From: Paenibacillus dendritiformis
GTDB lineage: Bacteria > Bacillota > Bacilli > Paenibacillales > Paenibacillaceae
NCBI RefSeq assembly: GCF_021654795.1
Contig: NZ_AP025344.1
Coordinates: 6,390,001 to 6,454,000 of the forward strand
Direction of reading: 5' to 3'
Length of the DNA stretch: 64,000 nt
This document shows, one piece after another, positions 20,138 to 28,667 of this stretch. The notes beneath the pieces are model-generated. The model had not been told where the DNA came from. It made no database searches and worked only from the letters and a program-made list of their open reading frames with translations. The number at the start of each line of letters is the position of its first letter. The stretch's first letter is position 1. The translations under genes and the position numbers were made by a program.

Positions 20138-20922
20138 TCTCCAGCCTCTCCCTTCGTGTTCAGCTGTGCGCGCTCGCTTGGCGTCAGGAAGACAGACAGC
20201 TTCTGGTTGATGGCAATCGTCGATACGCCGGATTGGATGGACAGCAAGCCTTCGACCATCATCAACCGAATCTGAATTTCACTGTACGACAGCCGCTTCA
20301 ATTTATTGGCAATCGGGTGCCAGAGCACATAACCGGTGAAGATCCCCATCAGCGTCGCGACGAAGGCCCCTGCGATCGCGTGGGCGAGCTGCTCCATATC
20401 GGCCATCTGCCCCAGAGCGGCGATCAAGCCGATAACGGCCCCCAATACCCCCAGCGTCGGCGCGTAGGTTCCTGCCTGGGAAAAGATAAGCGCACCCGCG
20501 CGGTGCCGCTCTTCGGTCGAATGAATATCTTCCATTAGTACATCGCGCACGAAGTCTTGGTCGTTCCCGTCGATGATCATCCGCATTCCGTTGCGAAGGA
20601 AGTCATCCTGAATGTCGTCAATCTTCGATTCGAGCGCCAGCAGGCCTTCGCGGCGGGTAATGCTGGCCCATTCCATGAACAGCTGGATCAACTGCACCCG
20701 GTCAACCAGCTGCTGGGGCTTAAATATCATACCCAACAATTTGGGGAATTTTTTCAATTCCTTCATCGGAAAGCCGATAAAAAGCGAGGCTGCCGTACCG
20801 ACAAAAATAATCATAATGGCAGCAGGGTTGGCCAAATTGGATATCGGAGCGCCTTTATAGTACATTCCGAGCGAGATGGCCAAGACGCCAAGGACCAGAC
20901 CGATCAATGTTGATTTTTCCAT
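20134..20922 (-). CDS. motA: flagellar motor stator protein MotA
   Basis: MotA is the four-helix stator subunit that pairs with MotB to couple proton flow to rotor torque. It has 262 residues and begins MEKSTLIGLVLGVLAISLGM. It shows LANPAAIMIIFVGTAASLFIGFP, the charged cytoplasmic loop, and TYAPTLGVLGAVIGLIAAL plus the late AIAGAFVATLMGIFTGYVLW helices. ATG 20922 is preceded by GAGGTG; an in-frame GTG at 20934 is closer to it and less likely. motA-motB form a two-gene operon with no other flagellar genes nearby. Confidence 0.96.
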   Translation of the reverse strand: MEKSTLIGLVLGVLAISLGMYYKGAPISNLANPAAIMIIFVGTAASLFIGFPMKELKKFPKLLGMIFKPQQLVDRVQLIQLFMEWASITRREGLLALESKIDDIQDDFLRNGMRMIIDGNDQDFVRDVLMEDIHSTEERHRAGALIFSQAGTYAPTLGVLGAVIGLIAALGQMADMEQLAHAIAGAFVATLMGIFTGYVLWHPIANKLKRLSYSEIQIRLMMVEGLLSIQSGVSTIAINQKLSVFLTPSERAQLNTKGEAGE

Positions 20923-20939
20923 GATTCCATACACACCTC

Positions 20940-21496
20940 ATCCATGAGTTAATGGTGCTTCCTGCGTCCCGCATTCGACAGCGTTCAACGGAATGCGTGA
21001 AAGTTTTGATACGTTACCTTTTTTATCGGCAGAACCGGACCTTTTTTTAATGGCAGCGAAAAGGAAGGGTAGGCGGGAGGCCGGGCAAAGGGGGCATCCA
21101 TCCCGCCTTTCCGGAGGCGTTCAAGCCCGTCGCGGCCGGGGGTGAAGCCCTTACAAATTCCTTCCGGAACGGGTCGGCAAAAGACCTGTTCTTTTGCCCG
21201 GGAACAAGATATAGTGAGAAGAAAGAGACGGGCAGAGGTTGCCGGTAGCAGTGGAGAAGCAGTATGCCGGCCGCAAGGAGAAACTTCCCGTCTTGATCGT
21301 GAGAGCGATTCCATATCATCGCATGATTCGGCATTCAAAGGGAACACTTCATGATTATTGCGGCGGCGCCGTTGCCGCCGAGCCCGGCAGTGCCCGCGAT
21401 CGGGTGCTGCATGATTGGCGGAACGGCGCAGCGATGAAGGAGGAATTCAGAGATGGATAGGTTGTAGCGGAGCAGGGGAAGAGCTAGAACAGAAAG
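20940..21496. other. gene-free stretch with a possible structured leader
   Basis: No credible gene is seen between motA and the ECF operon. On the plus strand AGACGGG (21226-21232) pairs with CCCGTCT (21287-21293), enclosing an inner GCCGG / CCGGC pair and AGAGGTTGCCGG..AGTATGCCGGC segments. Farther on, GGCGGCGCCGTTGCCGCC near 21361 is a strong GC hairpin. This may be a regulatory leader of the transporter operon. I could not match it to a known riboswitch class. Confidence 0.35.
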
Positions 21497-22117
21497 ATGA
21501 ATTCTTCAGGAGGGAACAAGATGTCCAAAAGAAGTATGTGGTCATTCTCAACCGCGGCGCTTGTGCTGATCCCGGTCGCGGTCGGCATTAACTACATCGG
21601 CAAATTGTTCGCCGGCGTGCTCAAGCTGCCGCTGTGGCTTGATGCGATCGGGACGGTGCTGGCCAGCATGCTGGCGGGTCCGGTTATCGGCGGGCTGTCC
21701 GGACTCATTAACAACATCATTTATGGTCTCACGATGGATCCAATCTCGTTTGTCTATGCCCTCACAAGCGTCTTTATTGGCCTGGTAGCCGGGATTATGG
21801 CCTCCAAGGGCTGGATATCGAGCTGGGGCAAGGCGGCCGTCATTGGACTGGCCGTAGGATTGACGGCGGTTATTATCTCCACCCCGCTCAATGTGGCGTT
21901 CTGGGGCGGGCAGACGGGGAATGTCTGGGGCGATATCGTCTTCGGTTATGTGCTGCAAGGGACCCGATCGGTCTGGCTCGCTTCCTTCCTGGATGAACTG
22001 GTCGTCGATCTGCCGGATAAGCTCATTACCGTACTTGCCGCTTACGGGATATACCGCGTGCTTCCGAGCAGTCTGATGAATATGTACAAGGATAGCGGAG
22101 ATATCGAGAAGCTGTAA
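21497..22117 (+). CDS. ECF transporter S component (substrate unknown)
   Basis: This membrane protein of about 206 residues gives substrate specificity to an energy-coupling-factor importer. Six hydrophobic segments are visible: AALVLIPVAVGINYIGKLFAGVL, DAIGTVLASMLAGPVIGGLSGLINNIIYGL, SFVYALTSVFIGLVAGIMA, AAVIGLAVGLTAVIISTPLNVAFWGG, and two others. The motif LPLWLDAIGTVLASMLAGPV..GLSGLINN is typical of S components. A start at ATG 21521 (MSKRSMWS), after GGAGGGAACAAG, is an alternative to 21497. It is the first gene of a complete four-gene module, so this is a dedicated (group I) ECF transporter. Vitamin, cation or nucleoside-type substrates are all possible. Confidence 0.85.
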   Translation: MNSSGGNKMSKRSMWSFSTAALVLIPVAVGINYIGKLFAGVLKLPLWLDAIGTVLASMLAGPVIGGLSGLINNIIYGLTMDPISFVYALTSVFIGLVAGIMASKGWISSWGKAAVIGLAVGLTAVIISTPLNVAFWGGQTGNVWGDIVFGYVLQGTRSVWLASFLDELVVDLPDKLITVLAAYGIYRVLPSSLMNMYKDSGDIEKL

Positions 22118-22151
22118 CCGTCCGCAAGCGGTTGGCAAAGGTGGGGGATTC

Positions 22152-22919
22152 ATGAAATCAATGAGCTTGTACGTGGAAAAAGACTCGGCTGTCCATCGCG
22201 TCGATCCGATAACGAAGCTGGCCTATATCGCGGCGGCGATCGCGATTCCCATCATTGTGCCCTCCCTCCATGCGGCCTGGGTGTGTATGGCGTTCAGCTT
22301 CGGGCTGCTTGCCGCAGGAAGGGTGTTCCGGCGGGGCCTGGCGGTGATTGGCTTCGTCAGCTTCGTGCTGGCGACGGTGGTTATTATCCAGGGATTTTTC
22401 CATGTCGGGAATGAGACGGCGCTGTTCACGATCGGGAGCTGGCCGTTCTATAAGGAAGGCTTGCTGTTCGCCCTCGGCATCAGCTTCCGGGCTCTGAATA
22501 TTGTCGGGGCCTTCCTTATCCTCGTCCTGACCACGAAGCCGTCCGATCTGGTGGAAGCCCTCGTCCGCAGAGGCTTGTCGCCCCGTATCGGCTATGTGCT
22601 GAACTCCGTGTTCCAGATCATTCCGCAGATGATGGCGGCTGTCGGCACGATCACCGATGCGCAGCGTGCGCGGGGGGTAGAGACGGAAGGACGGTTGATG
22701 ACACGCATCAAGGCGTTCCTTCCGCTTATCGGCCCGGTCGTGCTCAGCGCGCTGCTCGATACGAAGGAGCGCACGCTGGCGCTGCAGGCGAGGGGCTTCA
22801 ACGTGCCCGGGCGCAAAACATTTCTGAATGAGGAGAAGCGGTACCGGCATGCCGGAACTCTCCGGCTGGCGATGCTCGTCATCGTCGCCGCCGCTCTTCT
22901 ATGGAGGATCTTCGCATGA
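22152..22919 (+). CDS. ECF transporter transmembrane T component
   Basis: EcfT is the scaffold subunit linking the S component to the ATPases. This 255-residue membrane protein starts MKSMSLYVEKDSAVHRVDPITKLAYI, the usual EcfT N-terminus. It has about five helices and the two coupling-helix signature regions (A-R-G type): DAQRARGVETEG and ALQARGFNV, which dock to the two ATPases. AGGTGGGGG precedes ATG 22152. Its stop overlaps the next ATG (ATGA). Confidence 0.92.
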   Translation: MKSMSLYVEKDSAVHRVDPITKLAYIAAAIAIPIIVPSLHAAWVCMAFSFGLLAAGRVFRRGLAVIGFVSFVLATVVIIQGFFHVGNETALFTIGSWPFYKEGLLFALGISFRALNIVGAFLILVLTTKPSDLVEALVRRGLSPRIGYVLNSVFQIIPQMMAAVGTITDAQRARGVETEGRLMTRIKAFLPLIGPVVLSALLDTKERTLALQARGFNVPGRKTFLNEEKRYRHAGTLRLAMLVIVAAALLWRIFA

Positions 22920-23815
22920 ATCTGATTGAAGTGGAGCATCTCAAGTACCGTTACCCGTCCACGGAGAGGCTGGCGCTGAATGATATCTCGCTGACGGTGG
23001 AGGCCGGGGAATTCATTGGGATCATCGGTGCCAATGGAGCGGGCAAGACAACCTTCTGCCAGGCGCTCACTGGGCTGGTGCCCCATTTCTATAAGGGCGC
23101 ATACGGAGGCAGGGTAGGCATCGCAGGATTCGATGTCGCGGAGAGCGGCGTAGATGAGATGATACGCCATGTCGGCATTGTGTTCCAGAATCCGTTCACG
23201 CAGGTGACGGGAGCGAAGCTGACGGTGTATGAGGAGGTCGCCTTCGGCTTGGAGCAGTTGGGCGTGGAGCGGGACGAGATGATCGAGCGTATCGATCATG
23301 CGCTTCATCTGCTCGATATGTACGAGTACAAGGAGCGGCACCCATTCGACCTGTCCGGAGGCCAGATGCAGCGGGTGGCCATCGCCTGCGTCATTGCGAT
23401 GCGGCCGCAGGTCATCGTGCTGGATGAGCCGACCTCGCAGCTTGATCCGCAGGGCTCGGAGGAAGTATTCCAGGCCGTTCAGAGCCTGAGCCGGGAGGGA
23501 ATGACGGTCATTCTGGCGGAGCACAAGATGGAGAAGCTCGCCGCGTACGCGGATCGAATCGTTCTTCTGCACGAAGGGAGCCTAATTGGCATCGATACGC
23601 CGTCCCGTCTGTTCTCCCGGGCCGATCTGGCGGAATACGGGGTCAAGCCGCCCGTCTATACTCAGGTATGCCGCGAGCTCGGGCTGCGCACCCCGGGCAG
23701 GGATACGTATCCGGTAACCCTCGAAGAAGCGGCCCAGGCTTATGAGGCGGCGCGCGGCGGGAAGAACGGCTTAAGCCCGGCGGCAGGCGCGGAAGAGGGG
23801 GAGCGGGGTGAGTGA
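22916..23815 (+). CDS. ECF transporter ATPase A1
   Basis: This energising ATPase has 299 residues from ATG 22916, which overlaps the EcfT stop by 4 nt and has GGAGGA upstream. Walker A is GANGAGKTT, the Q-loop is FQNPFTQVTG, the canonical signature is DLSGGQMQR, Walker B is VIVLDEPTSQLDP, and the switch is EHKM. The C-terminal region after VYTQVCREL is family-specific. It forms a heterodimer with the next gene product; this partner keeps the consensus signature motif. Confidence 0.93.
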   Translation: MNLIEVEHLKYRYPSTERLALNDISLTVEAGEFIGIIGANGAGKTTFCQALTGLVPHFYKGAYGGRVGIAGFDVAESGVDEMIRHVGIVFQNPFTQVTGAKLTVYEEVAFGLEQLGVERDEMIERIDHALHLLDMYEYKERHPFDLSGGQMQRVAIACVIAMRPQVIVLDEPTSQLDPQGSEEVFQAVQSLSREGMTVILAEHKMEKLAAYADRIVLLHEGSLIGIDTPSRLFSRADLAEYGVKPPVYTQVCRELGLRTPGRDTYPVTLEEAAQAYEAARGGKNGLSPAAGAEEGERGE

Positions 23816-24614
23816 GATGATTCGCATCCGGAATATGCACTTCGAATATAACCCGGACCAGCCGGTGCTGCACGATATCACGTTGGATCTCGATGCGCGG
23901 GCGACGGCGATAATCGGCCAGAACGGCGCCGGCAAGACGACGCTGGTCAAGCTGCTCAAAGGGCTGCTTCAACCGACGGCCGGGGAAATTTCCGTGTGCG
24001 GGATACGTACGAAGGAAGCAACGGTCGCCGGTTTGGCCGGCCGAATCGGGCTTGTCTTCCAGAACCCGAATGATCAGATATGCAAGCGCACGGTCCTGGA
24101 GGAGGTCATGTTCGGGCCGCTTAACCTGAAGCGGAGCACGTCCGAGGCGAAGGAGCGGGCAATGGCGGCGCTGGACATGGTCGGCCTGGGCGCGCGCCGG
24201 GAGATGAATCCCCACGATCTCGGCTTGTCCGAGAAGAAGCTCGTGAGCATCGCCTCGATTGTTGCCATGGATACGGATATTCTTATTTTGGACGAGCCGA
24301 CCATCGCTCAGGACGATGCGGGCAAGCGCCGGATCGGCGGCCTTATCGAGCAGCTGAAGCGGCAGGGCAAGCTCGTGCTGGCGATATTGCATGATATGGA
24401 CTTCGCTGCGGCTCTTTTCGAACGGACCGTCGTCCTTAACCGGGGCCAAGTGTTGATGGACGACGAGACGCGCCACGTATTCTCCCGGCCGGAGATTCTT
24501 CGGGAAGCCGGTCTCGATACGCCGTATGCGACGCAGCTCGGGAGGCGGTGGGGGCTCCCCGGTACGGTCCTGACGGCAGAGGAGCTGATCGCAGCCATGT
24601 CCGTTAAGCGATGA
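23808..24614 (+). CDS. ECF transporter ATPase A2 with degenerate signature
   Basis: This is the second ATPase of the module, with 268 residues. Walker A is GQNGAGKTT, the Q-loop is FQNPNDQICKRTV, Walker B is ILILDEPTIAQDD, and the switch is LHDMD. The ABC signature is degenerate (LGLSEKK instead of LSGGQ) and the D-loop reads AQDD, so the heterodimer should have one canonical and one weak ATP site, as in many asymmetric ABC proteins. GTG 23808 overlaps the preceding gene by 8 nt; ATG 23817 is an alternative start. A terminator follows. Confidence 0.92.
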   Translation: MSEMIRIRNMHFEYNPDQPVLHDITLDLDARATAIIGQNGAGKTTLVKLLKGLLQPTAGEISVCGIRTKEATVAGLAGRIGLVFQNPNDQICKRTVLEEVMFGPLNLKRSTSEAKERAMAALDMVGLGARREMNPHDLGLSEKKLVSIASIVAMDTDILILDEPTIAQDDAGKRRIGGLIEQLKRQGKLVLAILHDMDFAAALFERTVVLNRGQVLMDDETRHVFSRPEILREAGLDTPYATQLGRRWGLPGTVLTAEELIAAMSVKR

Positions 24615-24648
24615 ATCCGGTGGCGGAGCGTATCCATTCGAATCGAAG

Positions 24649-24684
24649 AGGCCTGTGCATGCCGGATGGGTGCGCAGGCCTTTT
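24649..24684 (+). terminator. terminator of the ECF operon
   Basis: AGGCCTGTGC and GCGCAGGCCT form a stem with one G-U pair, followed by TTTTCC. Confidence 0.7.
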
Positions 24685-24766
24685 CCTTGCAGCCGGGTTC
24701 GAGAAAGCCGCTTCACCTGTGCTACAATACGAGGTAAACAGACAAGCGTGAACAGAAAGGGGCAGC

Positions 24767-25066
24767 ATGATTATGGGCGTGGCTTACGGAAGACCGTATA
24801 AAGATATATTGGAGGATCTGGTCGGGGCCGTTGGGCTAATTCCGGACGGTTATCAGTTCTTCGACATGGAACAGGAGGACTGGGAAGCCCTGGGGGAGCG
24901 GGAGCGGCATGAAGTGTTGGAGGCGCTCGCGGATGATGTGTTTTACGGGCTCGGACAGGAACGGCTGCTGTTCATTGGCAGCGGCAGCGTGCAGTATGAC
25001 CCCCAATTCCACCTGATCGAGGTCGTCGTCGGCAGTGCGACCGTGGCCAGCGTCGCCTTGACCTGA
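24767..25066 (+). CDS. hypothetical protein, 99 residues
   Basis: A small acidic soluble protein with no signal or membrane segment. The predicted order is helix, helix (EDWEALGERERHEVLEALAD), then strands ending IEVVVGSATVASVAL. AAAGGGGC lies 6 nt before ATG 24767, and a second ATG is at 24773. It is single, between the ECF terminator and a convergent acetyltransferase. Codon use is like its neighbours. I do not recognise the family. Confidence 0.65.
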   Translation: MIMGVAYGRPYKDILEDLVGAVGLIPDGYQFFDMEQEDWEALGERERHEVLEALADDVFYGLGQERLLFIGSGSVQYDPQFHLIEVVVGSATVASVALT

Positions 25067-25097
25067 TGGGCCCGCACTCGGATGAGCGCGGGCGGGG

Positions 25098-25619
25098 CTA
25101 CGGGTGATAGACCATGCAGTGAAATTCGCCGGGCCCTGTCGGCGTCTGCCGCGTATACGTATCGGTGATCCGGAATCCGGCGCGCCGGTATGTGCGGATT
25201 GCCCGTTCATTCCAGGTCAGCACTTCCAGATCAATCATATCGCCGGGATGGCGCCGTCGGGCTTCTTCGACGATCGCCTGAACGAAGGACACGCCATATC
25301 CTTGACCAAGCCGATCGGGGCGCATCCCCAGCCCGAGACGGGTCACGCCGAGCAGAGGGAAGAATTGCGCGAAGCCGAACAGCTCTCCGTCGGCGTCCGT
25401 CACCGATCCATACTGTTCGCTCCGGATGCGGGCATCGCCGAACTCGACTTCGAGGGCCTTCATTTGCTCCCACGGGAGGAATCCATATAGTTGATAAGGC
25501 GGCTCATAGGTCCATGAGCAGACATGTGCGCCGTCCTCCTCGGTCATCGGGCGCACCCGGAAGGGCAGCCTCGGCGGGCGGGACGGGGAATGGCGGTAAG
25601 AAGCCGGCAATGCAATCAC
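25098..25619 (-). CDS. GNAT family N-acetyltransferase
   Basis: This acetyl-CoA-dependent N-acetyltransferase has 173 residues. The GNAT core is readable: strand-helix N-terminus (FRVRPMTEEDGAHVCSW), GFAQFFPL strand 4, the pyrophosphate loop motif RPDRLGQGYG in motif A, helix VQAIVEEARR, then LEVLTWNERAIRTYRRAGF in motif B. The substrate cannot be told. The start is GTG 25619 with AAGGA upstream. The gene is divergent from the sulfurtransferase. Confidence 0.88.
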   Translation of the reverse strand: MIALPASYRHSPSRPPRLPFRVRPMTEEDGAHVCSWTYEPPYQLYGFLPWEQMKALEVEFGDARIRSEQYGSVTDADGELFGFAQFFPLLGVTRLGLGMRPDRLGQGYGVSFVQAIVEEARRRHPGDMIDLEVLTWNERAIRTYRRAGFRITDTYTRQTPTGPGEFHCMVYHP

Positions 25620-25860
25620 TTCCTTACACAGGAGATACCGGACGACGCGGCGTCGGTTCCAGGTTGTGCATTCTGTTGCTTGATTTTTCTTAGTTGCTAT
25701 TTTCGCATGTTTGCATCAGCTTGACAATGAGGGAGGCAGAGCACTAGGCAGCAAGCGGTGCAACGGCCCATGGTAAACGTCACGGCGCGAAAGAGATAAA
25801 CTGCGGTTCAGTCTCTGTGCTACACTAGGCATAAGCAGTACATGATGAAGGAGGCACTAT

Positions 25861-26715
25861 ATGAGTAGACCAATTCTCGTATCCAAGCAATGGCTGTTAG
25901 CCCGAATGTATGAGCCTGATATCGTCATCGTCGATTGCCGCTTCGACCTCGGGCGGCCCGAGGCGGGGAGAGAAGATTATGCCTCCTCTCATATCCCGGG
26001 CGCCGTCTATCTTGATCTGAATACGGACCTGTCGGCACCGGTGGAAGCCCATGGCGGCCGTCATCCGCTGCCTGATCCGGCCGTACTGGCGGAACGGCTC
26101 GGCCGGGCCGGCATCAGCAATGCCAGCCGGGTCGTCGCATACGACGATCAAGGCGGGATGTATGCCTCGCGGCTGTGGTGGATGCTGCGTTGGCTGGGCC
26201 ATGACGCCGTCCATGTGATGGAAGAGGGCTTCACGGCGTGGAAGGAGGCCGGGTACCCGGTCACCGACGCGCAACGGGTTGTCGTGCCCGCCGCCTTCGT
26301 GCCGAAGGTTCGGGCGGACATGCTGGCGAGCATGGAGGAGGTCCGGGAGAAGCTGGGCCGGCCGGATGTGCTGCTCGTCGATTCGCGCGACGTGGCGCGC
26401 TATCGGGGCGAGACCGAGCCGATCGATGCGAAGGCGGGGCATATTCCAGGGGCGATCCATCAGTTCTGGAAGGATAATGTCGATGAGCGCGGCGCCTGGA
26501 AGCCGGAAGAGGAGCGCCGGGAGCAGCTCGCTGCTCTTGTGGAAGCGCTGGAAGCGGGACGCGAGGTCATCGTCTATTGCGGATCCGGGGTCAGCGCCTG
26601 TCCGAATGTGCTGGCGCTGCATGAGCTTGGCTACCCGCAGGTCCGCTTGTATGCCGGGAGCTGGAGCGATTGGAGCTCGTATCCGGAAAACGAGATTGCG
26701 ACTGGAGAAGAATAA
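25861..26715 (+). CDS. sseA: sulfurtransferase (rhodanese / 3-mercaptopyruvate type)
   Basis: This cytoplasmic protein with two rhodanese domains (284 residues) transfers sulfane sulfur to cyanide or thiols. The inactive N-terminal domain has VDCRFDLGRPEAGREDY and HIPGAVYLDLNTDLS. The C-terminal domain carries the active-site loop YCGSGVSACPN with Cys240. CGSGV(S/T)A is the mercaptopyruvate-type loop rather than the CRxGxT thiosulfate type. GAAGGAGGC precedes ATG 25861. It is monocistronic with a strong terminator. Confidence 0.92.
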   Translation: MSRPILVSKQWLLARMYEPDIVIVDCRFDLGRPEAGREDYASSHIPGAVYLDLNTDLSAPVEAHGGRHPLPDPAVLAERLGRAGISNASRVVAYDDQGGMYASRLWWMLRWLGHDAVHVMEEGFTAWKEAGYPVTDAQRVVVPAAFVPKVRADMLASMEEVREKLGRPDVLLVDSRDVARYRGETEPIDAKAGHIPGAIHQFWKDNVDERGAWKPEEERREQLAALVEALEAGREVIVYCGSGVSACPNVLALHELGYPQVRLYAGSWSDWSSYPENEIATGEE

Positions 26716-26748
26716 GAACGGAAGACACACAGAGTATTAGGGATGAGG

Positions 26749-26791
26749 TACATCGCCTCAAGCTATGGTGGCTTGGGCGATGTATTTTTTT
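26749..26791 (+). terminator. sseA terminator
   Basis: TACATCGCCTCAAGC pairs with GCTTGGGCGATGTA, followed by a run of T. Confidence 0.88.
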
Positions 26792-27081
26792 ATGCTCTAA
26801 TCAACAGGGAGTCAACGAATATGGGGGAAAGAGCTAAAGTATTATGCGACGGCCACTGAAGGAATCGTGACTATGAACAGTGCCTCTGCTGAATTTTTAA
26901 AGTTTTAAAAGTATCCCTTTTAGGTAGGGGCATATCGAGATGGGTAAAGTCAACAAGTAAAATGGGCAGTTAACAATTCGCTCTCTATACAATGGGTTTA
27001 TTGGAATGATATAGTGGATTTAAGTTTTTAATGCTCTCTGTGAATGTTGAACTAAAATTTTTGGAGGGGATAATTGGTATA
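26792..27081 (+). other. AT-rich leader of the reverse transcriptase gene
   Basis: These 290 bases hold no gene. The composition shifts to AT-rich right after the sseA terminator. AGTCAAC occurs twice (26806 and 26948), and TATACAAT at 26986-26993 could be a -10 element. Leaders of this size before defence reverse transcriptases often encode a non-coding template RNA, but no long stem is obvious by eye. Confidence 0.35.
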
Positions 27082-28617
27082 ATGTTGACTAAAGACTCTA
27101 TAAGTTGGGCAATAAACTTTATTCAAAATCACTCAGATGGAGACTTGTTTCCTGCAATTTTAGAGATTAACGCAATATCTAGCCATATTGATGATTTTGT
27201 AGCGCTGATTGAAGGCAAAGACTTAACACAGTTTACTCCCGGAGCCTGTAGAAGATTTATTGTTCCCAAAGACGAGATTTCTTACCGACAAGCCACACAA
27301 TTAGATCCACAAGATAGCATTCTACTTACCTCGATAATTCATCAATTTGGAGCTGGGATCGAAGCTAGGAGATTACACAATAATATTGTATATAGCTATA
27401 GATTTTCACCAGATATAAACCATGGTCTATACTCATCAAAAACAGCATGGAATGATTTTTGGAAAACTGCATATAAAAAGAGCCGCACATATGAATTTGT
27501 ATTATACTGCGACATTGCAGACTATTATAATCAAATATACCATCATATTGTTGAAAATCAGTTACGTGAATCCGGATTTCCAAATCAGGAGACAAAGTGG
27601 ATTATTAAGTTGCTTAACTCTACTACAGCGAATGTATCCAGAGGTATTCCAATTGGCCCTCATGCTGTTCATCTTTTAGCTGAAGCGGCAATGATACCAA
27701 TAGACAATAGCCTACATACGCAAGGAATAGATTTTCTCAGATATGCTGATGATATTTTAGTGTTCTGTGACTCATCGCAATCCGCAAAAATTGCTCTTGC
27801 TAAAATAGCATCCATTTTGGACAAACAGCAACGATTAATGTTACAACGACACAAGACCAAAGTATATAGTTCTAATCATTTTAGAGATTTATGTAATGAA
27901 ATGATTGAGGACCGACCGATCAATAAAGATGAAGATAAAATTCTCAAATTAATAAGAAAATACTCTAATGGCGATCCTTATAGAACTATTACATATAGCG
28001 AGATCTCAAAAGAAGACTGGGAATCGCTTACTGAACAAATAATTAGTAAGATTATTCAGGAATACATCGATCAAAAAGAAGTAGATTACATACGACTTAG
28101 GTGGTTTTATAGAAGGTTGGCTCAAATTGGTCATCCAGGTGCGATTGAAATTTCACTTAGTAATATATCGCAATTGAGTCCATGTTTTGCAAATATATGT
28201 GCATATCTTGCTTCCGTTCAATCCATCAGTGCAGAACAATGGGTTTATATTGGAGAACAACTATTGAAACTTCTTGATTCTCAGGAAGTAGTGCATAATG
28301 AATTTTTCCGGTTATCTATATTAAGTTTGTTTACAAAGAATGAATACATTAATCATTTTTCGTATCTAGTTAATAAATTCCCTGTAAGTGAGCCTTTTGC
28401 TAGAAGAGAAATATTACTTGCGGCACATCAAAACTCTGCTTATGATTGGTTGCGTGAGCAAAAAGAAAATTATCAAAGCATGGATCCCTGGCAAAAGATG
28501 GCGTTTATATATGGAGTTTCTGGACTTCCTCAAGATGAAAAGAAGTTCTTTTTAAATAGTTTAACTCATCAAAGGCCTTTTGATAGTGTACTTATAAAGT
28601 GGGCTAAAAATATATAA
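27082..28617 (+). CDS. reverse transcriptase of the Abi/UG (defence-associated) type
   Basis: This is an RNA-directed polymerase of 511 residues. RT motifs seen are motif A YCDIADYYNQIYHH (Asp144), motif B-like RGIPIGPHAVHLLAEAA (188-193 GIPIGP) and motif C FLRYADDILVF (Asp223/Asp224). GIPIGP instead of GxPQG argues against group II intron and retron RTs and points to the UG/AbiA-AbiK-type lineage, whose members act in phage defence. There is no maturase, HNH or integrase domain. Residues from about 320 to 511 are all-helical and end PWQKMAFIYGVSGLPQDEKK. GGAGGGGA at 27063-27070 supports ATG 27082. The gene is strongly AT-rich against its neighbours, so it was probably acquired. The exact class is undecided; no partner gene is adjacent. 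Confidence 0.88.
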   Translation: MLTKDSISWAINFIQNHSDGDLFPAILEINAISSHIDDFVALIEGKDLTQFTPGACRRFIVPKDEISYRQATQLDPQDSILLTSIIHQFGAGIEARRLHNNIVYSYRFSPDINHGLYSSKTAWNDFWKTAYKKSRTYEFVLYCDIADYYNQIYHHIVENQLRESGFPNQETKWIIKLLNSTTANVSRGIPIGPHAVHLLAEAAMIPIDNSLHTQGIDFLRYADDILVFCDSSQSAKIALAKIASILDKQQRLMLQRHKTKVYSSNHFRDLCNEMIEDRPINKDEDKILKLIRKYSNGDPYRTITYSEISKEDWESLTEQIISKIIQEYIDQKEVDYIRLRWFYRRLAQIGHPGAIEISLSNISQLSPCFANICAYLASVQSISAEQWVYIGEQLLKLLDSQEVVHNEFFRLSILSLFTKNEYINHFSYLVNKFPVSEPFARREILLAAHQNSAYDWLREQKENYQSMDPWQKMAFIYGVSGLPQDEKKFFLNSLTHQRPFDSVLIKWAKNI

Positions 28618-28629
28618 ATCAGTATAAGT

Positions 28630-28667
28630 ATATCCTTGTCTCAGTGTATATAAATAATATCCTTGTC
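28630..28667 (+). repeat. 11-bp direct repeat after the reverse transcriptase
   Basis: ATATCCTTGTC occurs at 28630-28640 and 28657-28667 with a 27-nt period, just after the stop codon. A small hairpin GCGCC-TTACA-GGCGC follows at 28801-28815. No coding sequence is seen from 28618 to 28903. Confidence 0.5.

Noticed and set aside
21226..21490. Lysine riboswitch before the ECF operon
   Set aside because: AGAGGTTGC and AGTATGCC recall the L-box start, but the rest of the consensus does not follow and the P1 stem closes after about 68 nt.
27082..28617. Retron or group II intron
   Set aside because: No maturase or HNH domain, no domain V/VI-like RNA, GIPIGP instead of GxPQG, and no recognisable msr/msd inverted repeats nearby.
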